A stretch of DNA of 64,000 bases from Nematostella vectensis (lineage: Eukaryota > Cnidaria > Anthozoa > Actiniaria > Edwardsiidae). Each line of letters opens with the position of its first letter. Within the stretch, counting starts at the first letter, position 1. The stretch covers positions 149,340 to 213,339 of the forward strand of contig NC_064048.1 of NCBI RefSeq assembly GCF_932526225.1, given 5' to 3'. The position numbers were made by a program, and so were the translations under genes. Positions 57,205-64,000 of the stretch are shown in pieces. Below the pieces are notes generated by a model. The model made no database searches and was not told where the DNA came from. It worked only from the letters and a program-made list of their open reading frames with translations.

Positions 57205-58851
57205 CTAAAAAATGATGTTGAATAACCTAGTTAGGTAGGGTAGTAAAGTATCTTTACCATATTTTAGTAGCTCGTTTAGTATATTATCGTGACCGGGAGC
57301 TTTGTTGTTTTTAAGGTTTTCTATAGCTAATTTTACCTCCTCTAGCCGTATCTCTGAGTCTAAAGGACCCGTCTGGTCTCTACATTTAGGGATGGATAAA
57401 TTTGTAGTTGTAGTTTTGTTTAAGTCCATGAAGTGTGAGTGTAAGCTTTCTATTTCTAAATCACATTCTTGTTGTTTTTTGTCTTTCCCTACGCTGAATA
57501 GATTCTTGAGTGATCGCCAAAGTTTTTTGCTATCTTTGAAATCCAAATTTTTGATACCGCTTGCTCTGTATTGATATTTCTTACGCTTACATAATTTCTT
57601 GAATTTTTTCTTCTTCCAAAATAGCTCCCGCCTTAGCTCACTGTCATTGGGTGAGTTACATATCTTCCTTCCACACCGTTTAAGGTTTGCCTTCTCTGAT
57701 CGACATTCCTCGTCGAACCATGGTGCGTTTGTTTTTTGACATTTCTGCTTGTCTCCGTATTTAAAACCCGCTTTCTCACTGATCTCAACTAGCAGCTTTG
57801 TAAAACTTGATGTGATATTGCTTGCTGTGTCTGGGCAATTGGTATCGCAGTGACTGACTAGGTTATCCAGTTTAGACCGATAGATATCAGAGCGAAGAAT
57901 AGAGTCCACATTTTCTTTTACATTTGTACCGTGGCAGAATATTCGTGCGTGTTTAGCAAAGCTTTTTGATTGTGTTACCGTAATTTTGTTTCCAATCTTT
58001 ATATTATATGTTATATGGCAATGATCAGAAATATGTGGAAGCAATGGGTGAATTTTAAGAAATTGAAATTTCTGCCGTACTCTATTGCTACTTATCACGT
58101 AGTCGACTAAGCTGGTACCGTTGTATTGATAACATGTCTTTTTCCCTGTTAAATCGCCAATTATCCTTCCATTTGCGATTCGTAAATTACTTTCACTACA
58201 AAGCTCAATCAGTGATCTTCCTCTGCTATCAGTATAGTGGTCCTCAGAGTACCTTGGCGATGGTACATCGAGTTCATAATCGTCAGGAAGGCTTAAAAAT
58301 CTATCTTCATCAAAATTAATATGTTCAGTTAGTTCACTAGTTCTAGCATTGAAGTCCCCTTGCAGAATGACGTCCCCTTGGCCGAGATATTTTATAATAT
58401 CCTCTTCCAGATCAGACATATAATCCTCATCATTTGTTTGTTCATAATTTTGAGGACTAAAATAGACGGTACCTAGGAAGATATCCTTTTCCGTTCCGAA
58501 GTAATTTCGTTTTAATTTGCACCATATAATATTCCGGTTTTCCGAAGGTAAGTACGCGACTCCTTCTGCTACTTTGTTGCTTATATAGAGTGCGATCCCT
58601 CCAGAAATTTTTTTACCAGATTTTGGTCTTGTTTTTATGAAATGCTTGAATTTTTCGACAGCTAAATCTGTATTTTGACTAGCATGAGTTTCCACAATTC
58701 CGAAGATATCATGTTGTTGAATGATATCAACCACCTCTGCTAATTTTGTTTTATTACCGAGCTCTTTGCTTTTATGACCGTGGATATTCCACGTACCAAT
58801 TCTTAAAGACCTCCCAAAATCCCAATTACGAGAAGTTAGTGAACCTGGCAT
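57205..58851 (-). pseudogene. LINE ORF2, APE endonuclease half
   Basis: 548 codons from an ATG at 58,851. The AP-type endonuclease occupies about residues 15-280: GTWNIHG (Asn 22), VETH (Glu 54), LQGDFNAR (Asp 166, Asn 168), SLVDYVIS (Asp 250) and HISDHCHI (Ser 275, Asp 276, His 277). All expected catalytic residues are present. A basic linker and the start of the RT (NNKAPGHDNILNELLK) follow before the frame ends at 57,205 through a one-base insertion in the T-run. The domain itself is undamaged. ORF2 begins 107 bp after the ORF1 stop. Confidence 0.9.
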
Positions 58852-58958
58852 GTTGACATTTTCAGTGATTTGAGATGTTTTTTATCCATTTCTATAGGCT
58901 AACCTTACACATTCAGAAATAATTTTTAGGGCTTGTTCTAATTGTTGCTGCTGAGAGT

Positions 58959-60872
58959 TCATTGGATACTGCTGTCTACCTGTGGGAAGTTGATTAGTTG
59001 TGGGTTACCTGGAAATGGGCGAAACATCGGGTTGTTTGTTGGTGGTTGCTTATACCCCTGTGGGTTACCTGGGAATGGGCGAAACATCGGGTTGTTTGTT
59101 GGTGGACAGTACGCTTGTGGGTTGCCTGTGGGGGCCTGATATCTTGCTTGTGGGATACCTGTGGATCCGCTAGGAGCGCCTTGTCTTCTTTGCTGGAAAC
59201 GGTTGTTGACTGGGAATTTCCGAGTTACAGCGGGATCCCTTTGTCTTCTGAGCCCTTTAATTTGACTTTTTAAGCTTGCGACTAGTTTTTTCGTTCCCGT
59301 TTGGTTATTTAAGTGTACATTATCTCTGTATACACTTTCGTCGATATCTCCATTACGTGATAAGCAAACACCTCTATTGTCTGCAAAATACACCTTTGCA
59401 CACCTAGAAGACAATCGCTCAGATGCACTGTTAACAACGTCTATTATGTCATTTTTAGCATGATCTCTCAAGTGAAACGTTAAGCCAGATACAACTATTT
59501 TGCTTTGGGGCCATAATTTAATGCACTCTTCCACGATATTCTCGATATTAGAGCAGATTTGTTCTGTGGGAAGTTCACGTATGTCGTTTGTTCCTGTATG
59601 CAATATGACGTATTCGTACTTATTGCCAGCCTCGCATCCCATTGTGCTCAAGTGGTCCAGCATCTCAATCGTGCCTCCTTGTACATATTGTTTGTTTACA
59701 TATCTACCTCTCGCGAACCGGCTTTGAATAATTCCTCCAAAGATAGAATCAGAGAGCATCAGAATATTTCCGGAGGTTTCTGCGAGCGTAGCATTTCCTC
59801 TTGTCGTATTCTCTGTTGCTGTCTGGGCTGGTCTAGGTTCAGTTTCGCCTCTGGTTGTGCGAGAGGAGTCGACTATTTGTTGTTGATTTCCATTGATTGG
59901 TGATTCAATATTACCGCTAGAAGCAAGCTGCGGCAAATCGTTCGTGTTTGGAGAGTTTACGATACTAGAGCTGCTAGCCACTGTCGTCCGCAGTGTTGTT
60001 TGTGTATTAATTTGTCGTTCCACCTGTTCCACTTGTTCAGAATCCGATGGCTCGCCGCTCTCTTCGTCCTCTGAGTCATCGTCGCTGGATTCTTCAGCGT
60101 CCATTTCGATTTTGGTTTCTATGAATGTCAATCGCTGCTCACATTTTTCGAGGTCTAATTTAGTCTCGCAAATTTTATTTCCAAGTTTGGAATGTGAGCT
60201 CTGCAAACCTTTCAGATCAGCAAGGACTTTATCTTGCTTTGTTTCGTCTAGCTTCCGATCCATTTCCATAATTAATTCTTTCCGGCTATTCTTCTGTTGG
60301 CATTCCAGATCTTTGATTAGAATTAGTTGCTCGTTCATATCCATACTAAGATAGGATAATTTCTTGTCAAACTTTTCAATGAAGCCTTTCATCATTTCTT
60401 TGAAATCGAGAAATTCTTGATATCGGTCATCATGACCTTTTTGATCTGAGCTGTCCTTTAAGGCGACCTTTGAACTACACGGTTCAGAGAGTTCGACTGG
60501 ATCCGTTGTTTCTTGCTCAGTTACAATAGATTCCTGTTCGATAGTATCACAATCAGTTGTCTGATTTGTCTGTCCAGAGTAATCAAGTAAAGACATCAGT
60601 TTCTTGATGAGATAATCTTTACCAGTACCCTGCAGTTGTACGGTCTTCGTAGACGGATAAAAGTCCACCGTTATATTTTCGAATCGGTAAACTTCGAAGT
60701 TTTCTTTTGAAGAATGACTTATCAAAGCGTCTTGATCTCCATCCTGCAGTTCTTTAATGCAAAATTCCAAAAGTGACTTTGCATTCGAATTCCATTTGAA
60801 TTGTTTCTTGGATGGTAGGTAACTTAGGAACTTAGTAAGTTCAGAGTGTTCTGAAGCCGCTTCCGACGCCAT
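58959..60872 (-). CDS. LINE ORF1 protein with SGNH esterase domain
   Basis: A full-length, undamaged 637-residue ORF. Residues about 148-258 are predicted coiled coil (heptads of Leu/Ile/Met with Lys/Glu), followed by an acidic Ser/Asp stretch (260-285). An SGNH/GDSL-hydrolase domain follows: block I LSDS (373-376), block III TGTND (426-430) and a DNVH catalytic dyad (517-520). CR1- and L2-type LINEs carry such esterase ORF1 proteins, which bind RNA and membranes in studied cases. Near the C-terminus a 20-residue repeat (NNPMFRPFPGNPQ) occurs twice. The start Met is the first in frame. Confidence 0.9.
   Translation of the reverse strand: MASEAASEHSELTKFLSYLPSKKQFKWNSNAKSLLEFCIKELQDGDQDALISHSSKENFEVYRFENITVDFYPSTKTVQLQGTGKDYLIKKLMSLLDYSGQTNQTTDCDTIEQESIVTEQETTDPVELSEPCSSKVALKDSSDQKGHDDRYQEFLDFKEMMKGFIEKFDKKLSYLSMDMNEQLILIKDLECQQKNSRKELIMEMDRKLDETKQDKVLADLKGLQSSHSKLGNKICETKLDLEKCEQRLTFIETKIEMDAEESSDDDSEDEESGEPSDSEQVEQVERQINTQTTLRTTVASSSSIVNSPNTNDLPQLASSGNIESPINGNQQQIVDSSRTTRGETEPRPAQTATENTTRGNATLAETSGNILMLSDSIFGGIIQSRFARGRYVNKQYVQGGTIEMLDHLSTMGCEAGNKYEYVILHTGTNDIRELPTEQICSNIENIVEECIKLWPQSKIVVSGLTFHLRDHAKNDIIDVVNSASERLSSRCAKVYFADNRGVCLSRNGDIDESVYRDNVHLNNQTGTKKLVASLKSQIKGLRRQRDPAVTRKFPVNNRFQQRRQGAPSGSTGIPQARYQAPTGNPQAYCPPTNNPMFRPFPGNPQGYKQPPTNNPMFRPFPGNPQLINFPQVDSSIQ
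58999..59118. repeat. 60-bp tandem duplication within ORF1
   Basis: Two 60-bp units starting TGTGGGTTACCTGG, at 58,999 and 59,059, encode 20 residues each. The length keeps the frame, so the duplication alters ORF1 without breaking it. Confidence 0.85.
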
Positions 60873-61524
60873 TAAAGTCTAGGCTCTATTAAAGTCTAGG
60901 CTCTATTCCATAATAACCAATCGTCCTCTCAACCATAGAGCTTTATTAATTCCAATTTTTCTTGATTCTAAGTTTTTTGGATTAAAATGATATAATATTT
61001 TTGGAAAGTTTGTCATGGCTAGTGTAGAGGAGTCTGCCGCCATTTTGTTTATCGAGTCATCTCTTCTTGTTGTGTGTTGTACGGTTACTTATCTTTGTTT
61101 TGTGACGCTTATTTTATAATTGAACAAAGAGCAAGAACTAGAATTGAGTTCTTTGTTTGAAATAGCACCATTGATTCAAATGCAGCATGGATCCGATCGA
61201 AAACTCACCTTGTAGAGGTGGACTTGCTGATTCCTTTCGTGTTGAAATTACGCACGTGGTCGGCAGATGATCACTTTTTATAGCAGACGCTCGTAATTCG
61301 AGGCAGTTTTCTTCGGCTACCAGGGGTTTAGAATGCGAAAGGTTTCTTCTGGATCTCGGTCAGGTAATCAAATTTAAAAACAGGCCCGTCTTTCTTCCCT
61401 TAACCGCTCCATATTGATGTTTGGAGGCCAGACACCAAGTGTACACGTCTATTTGCCAATGGTTCTGAATGTAATGAGTCGACTTGTTGGGACAAGTGAC
61501 GTCGTAAGTGCTCTCCAAATCAAG

Positions 61525-61797
61525 CTAGCTCAAGCAATGGCGGCCGATTTTTAAACGTTTTATACGGGCTTTATTTTGACTCTTTACAACTTTGCTGTTG
61601 GAGTTTTTAGCTAGTTTTTTCACCGAGAGTATATCAAACGATGCTCTTTCTAATGAATGTAGCGAGAAGGCGTAATATTGATGTGAATTTACGTCATACG
61701 GCCCCTTAAAAAATTTAAAACATTCATTTATATTTATTTCTAATTTGTCATGGATTATCTCATTTTTATCAGGTGGATATCGTAATTTCACAATCAA
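61525..61797 (-). other. Right end of TTAA transposon and flank
   Basis: The 90-codon minus ORF here crosses the transposon end and its TTAA flank. It has no domain and is not a gene. Confidence 0.5.
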
Positions 61798-62085
61798 TGA
61801 TAGTTTTTTTTTTTTTGTTTGGGAATGTTATCTTTTTGGTTCGTTTATTATAATTAAAGAAAATACTATGAAAATTACTAGATATATCGAAAAGGTTCAA
61901 AATAGATCTGTTTAAAATCAATTATAAATAAAAAAACTAAAATAAGTGCATTCCGCGTGTCTATCAATTTGCCTTTGAATTTTTGTGTTACAAGATGTTT
62001 TGTTAATATGTTTGTACACCCTTTGTTCGTCGCCGGTTTAGTAGAAAAAAGAAGGAAAAGAAAGAGTTTCACTGTAACAGGGTCC

Positions 62086-62258
62086 ATACCAGCAAGTGGT
62101 GCCGTTGCCGCATTTGTCCTTGGTCTTGGATTTGCGGCAACAACATCACTTGCTGGCCGAGGGGTTGCAGCAACAGGTGCATTTGGGTTAGCAAGTTGTT
62201 CAAGTAATTTTCGTCTTCCCGTCGTGGTTGGTGGGTTAGTTGCGTCCTTGCAAGGGAT
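62086..62258 (-). CDS. Possible Pro/Ala-rich exon
   Basis: After a minus-strand acceptor (TTTTGAACAG) the frame reads KLLEQLANPNAPVAATPRP and continues Pro/Ala/Asn-rich to a possible donor (CTG|GTATGG near 62,098) or beyond. Its style resembles the Pro/Ala/Thr exon at 39,750, but no homology is claimed. Strand and borders are uncertain. Confidence 0.3.
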
Positions 62259-62269
62259 CTGTTCAAAAG

Positions 62270-62640
62270 TTCAATAATATATAAATCATTGGCAGTCCGT
62301 CGAGGCGACGATGACTGTTCTATTGTGTTGGTCCTTTGATCTTAACTCTCCATGCTGGACGATCCCGAGCAGTGGTTTGCCAAGAGTTTGAGCTTATATC
62401 CCTCCACTTCAGGTTCCTCTTTACCACATCTTTGAACCTGAGTCTAGGCCGACCCTGATTCCTGGTCCCTGTCGTGAGCTGAGAGTAGAGCAGCTGCCTA
62501 GGCAATCTGTCAGTGTCCATGCGGTGAACATGCCCAGTCCATCTGAGATTTTTCTCAATGAGTGTGTCAGCCATTGACCGTAATCCGGTCCTCTTGTATA
62601 TCTCTTTGTTTGTGACTTTATCCATTGATATCTTGATTAT
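62270..62640 (-). pseudogene. LINE ORF2 C-terminal fragment
   Basis: The minus ORF contains LRWTGHVHRMDTDRLPRQLL and GRPRLRFKDVVKRNLK, the C-terminal region of ORF2 of a widespread invertebrate LINE type, followed by the short 3' tail (CTCGACGGACTGCCAATGA on the minus strand). It is strongly 5'-truncated (about 370 bp), which is normal for dead-on-arrival LINE copies. It is a different family from the 5.9-kb LINE. Confidence 0.75.
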
Positions 62641-63080
62641 AGATGAGGCTTGCTGTACTCTATAAAAAATCGAAATTTATGTTAGTAAACAAATTCTCGG
62701 TTAATAGACCTATTGAATTTGGAGTACCCAATGTGACCCCGGGTTACCCTTTGTATGTTCGGAGAAAATAGTGGGGGAAATGGGAAAAGTAGTTTACTCG
62801 TTTGTTATCACTTAAAAGGTATCCTGGGCAATATTTCTAAAAATTTAAATATGTGATTACGTAATGTAATACATGTTGAACATGACTTTTCTTTTCCATG
62901 AACAACAGAAAAATCCACTTGACGATTCATCTAATAAAGAGCTTTTGCAATTTTTCAGTTCGGACTTTCTTAATTGAAACGTCATTATAACTTGTACATC
63001 TCATTTGTTTCAATTTTCTTAAATGATAACGATGTTCCGTGAAACTATTACCCCGCAACATAAGCAACGAAGTTTGGCGC
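62641..63080. other. Non-coding stretch
   Basis: No gene. The sequence near 63,003-63,050 (AAATGATAACGATGTTCCGT) resembles 51,000-51,040, so an unnamed dispersed repeat may span both places. Confidence 0.4.
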
Positions 63081-63148
63081 TGTCCATCAGTAGGATCTGG
63101 CACTGGTGCTGACTCGGGCGGTGTCCATCAGTAGGATCTGGCACTGGT
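63081..63148. repeat. 42-bp direct duplication
   Basis: GTCCATCAGTAGGATCTGGC recurs 42 bp later (63,082 and 63,124), just at the 3' border of the GC-rich ORF. Confidence 0.8.
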
Positions 63149-64000
63149 CGGGTTGTAGGAGGGGTTTAAAGATTTCTTAGATGGAGCTTCCGCTTGTTGT
63201 AAATTTTTGTCACAAGCTTCTTCCTCTAGCCGGGGGCAGCCCCAGCGCTCCCACATCTGGTTGGACCTTCCGGTCGATCTCAATTTTTTCTCAATCTCCA
63301 GCTCAGATGGGTACTTTTTGCTTTGGATTATAGCCACGAATATTATCTTGATCATGTTCTGCTCAGATTTCTTCAGAAAGGAGCCCATGCAATTATGTAC
63401 ATTTGCGCTCGCCACTCGTTTCCCGGCTATCAGCAGGAGGGGGCGGAATACGTTAATGTAAGCATAGACCCTGTCCCGGGTCTCACGGTCGAGATGTACA
63501 GTCAGGGGGCCGTGCGCACCTGCAGTCTTGTGCTCCGTCACGTTAAACTGCTTCAGACCGTGCTTGTCTACCTTGGGGTTGTTGTATTTCTTGAAGCCCT
63601 CAATGGTTAATCCTGAAATGAGGGAAGCCCGTGCCGTGCAGAAAGTGACCAGGCAGGCGATGAGGTAATTTCTGCAATCGATCACCTCCTGGGTAGTCAC
63701 GGGGCTTTCGGGGAGGCCTTTTTCATATTCCTCTAAGGCCAGGTCTAAGCGGGCGCCACACTTCTTCGCAGCCGCAGAATTTATCACTTGCTTGACCTGC
63801 CCCAAGTCCAGGACGTTCTCGGTGTCCTGCATGTGGCGCACCCCACGCTCCAATTTCTGGAACTTCCTGAGCCATGTCTTCCAGCCAGGGAGTTTGGCCT
63901 GGAGGCGCTTGAGGGCCAGCCGCTCAGCCCTTGAAGGGCGCACCTTGGCGCTATTAATTACATACCCCAGGAAGCGCTGTAGGGCGTCGCAGTACCCTCG
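63128..64000 (-). CDS. Tyrosine recombinase-like protein, partial at window edge
   Basis: The minus frame is open from 63,128 to the window edge. The codon at 63,943 often taken as a start is GTG, and the reading continues upstream (RGYCDALQRFLGYVINSAK), so the true start lies outside. The segment CRNYLIACLVTFCTARASLI with an Arg, then SGLTIEGF, and later VTEHKTAGAHGPL with a Lys, matches the order of catalytic Arg (box I) and Lys of tyrosine recombinases of the Crypton-like type. The H-x-x-R and Tyr box are not found before the frame changes character (about 63,350). The rest may be frameshifted or missing. The GC content is far above that of its neighbours. The assignment is by pattern only. 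Confidence 0.45.
   Translation of the reverse strand, partial: RGYCDALQRFLGYVINSAKVRPSRAERLALKRLQAKLPGWKTWLRKFQKLERGVRHMQDTENVLDLGQVKQVINSAAAKKCGARLDLALEEYEKGLPESPVTTQEVIDCRNYLIACLVTFCTARASLISGLTIEGFKKYNNPKVDKHGLKQFNVTEHKTAGAHGPLTVHLDRETRDRVYAYINVFRPLLLIAGKRVASANVHNCMGSFLKKSEQNMIKIIFVAIIQSKKYPSELEIEKKLRSTGRSNQMWERWGCPRLEEEACDKNLQQAEAPSKKSLNPSYNPTSARSY

Larger units (their letters stand above)
55010..60899 (-). mobile_element. CR1-like LINE retrotransposon, nearly intact
   Basis: A 5.9-kb non-LTR element within transposon copy 2. Both flanks are known from copy 1: the empty sequence passes from CCATCCTAGCTAT to GGTCTATTCC. Its 3' end is a (CTGT)n-like microsatellite on the minus strand (plus-strand GACAGACAGACAGACAGA at about 55,011) preceded by a T/C-rich plus-strand tract with a run of about 22 T at 55,308-55,329. 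ORF1 starts only about 27 bp from the 5' boundary. The boundary shows a 17-bp duplication, ATTAAAGTCTAGGCTCT twice. A target duplication is not clear. Confidence 0.9.
52864..61705. mobile_element. TTAA-type DNA transposon, copy 2, split by a LINE
   Basis: The ends AGGGGCAGTATGATG and CGTCATACGGCCCC match copy 1, with TTAA at both flanks (52,860-52,863 and 61,706-61,709). Orientation is opposite to copy 1. Without the LINE it is about 2.95 kb. It has an intact, empty SINE site (CTTTCTCC next to TTCCACTT near 53,250) and retains about 1 kb of interior (53,760-54,820) that copy 1 lacks. The two copies are inverted repeats 47 kb apart. Confidence 0.85.

Noticed and set aside
59893-60354. 153-codon plus ORF antisense to the LINE
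   Set aside because: It is the shadow of ORF1, whose domains are clear on the minus strand.
62320-62625. Independent small gene of 101 codons
   Set aside because: The sequence is the C-terminal part of a LINE ORF2 with its 3' tail, so it is a truncated retrotransposon.

Overview
This is a stretch of eukaryotic, animal-type genomic DNA, AT-rich and crowded with repeats. There is no bacterial gene organisation. Introns with GT/AG borders, several MITE families, a Helentron, a CR1-like LINE with an esterase-type ORF1, tyrosine-recombinase fragments and SWIM-type zinc finger genes together suggest an invertebrate, most likely a cnidarian (coral or sea anemone). The host assignment is inference from element families I recognise, not from a marker gene.

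Left part (1-12.3 kb): a 556-bp MITE; a 2.75-kb TTAA-flanked DNA transposon carrying a tRNA-derived SINE and another dispersed repeat; then a decayed Helentron on the minus strand (PIF1-type helicase, AP-type endonuclease, and an RPA-like OB-fold gene), itself hit by two MITEs. 12.3-16.9 kb: a fragment of a large-DNA-virus-like or Polinton/adintovirus-like element. It has a GRF-type zinc-finger ORF overlapping a second ORF, a previously hidden broken RING-finger gene on the opposite strand, a divergent promoter with duplicated CCAAT/CRE modules, and a protein-primed family B DNA polymerase. The polymerase is broken by stops and frameshifts and is cut off just after exonuclease motif III.

16.9-32.5 kb: directly at that cut begins a roughly 15-kb tandem array of a 33-bp unit (about 455 copies) with higher-order structure and ten punctuating palindromes. 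At the last palindrome it gives way to a 26-bp-unit array of about 21 copies. 32.5-49.7 kb: mostly non-coding, with probable host exons (a zinc-ribbon exon at 34.4 kb, a Pro/Ala/Thr-repeat terminal exon at 39.8 kb), a 27-bp minisatellite that repeats a splice-acceptor-like sequence, two dead LINE RT fragments, and several minisatellites and a foldback.

49.8-64 kb: minus-strand remnants of a tyrosine recombinase and a SAP/SWIM/YqaJ-like gene, then a second copy of the TTAA transposon in inverted orientation, into which an almost intact 5.9-kb CR1-like LINE has inserted. It is followed by another LINE 3' fragment and, at the right edge, a GC-rich tyrosine-recombinase-like ORF that runs out of the window. 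Functionally the window is a record of nested mobile-element insertions. The virus-like fragment and the giant minisatellite growing from its polymerase gene are the most unusual parts.
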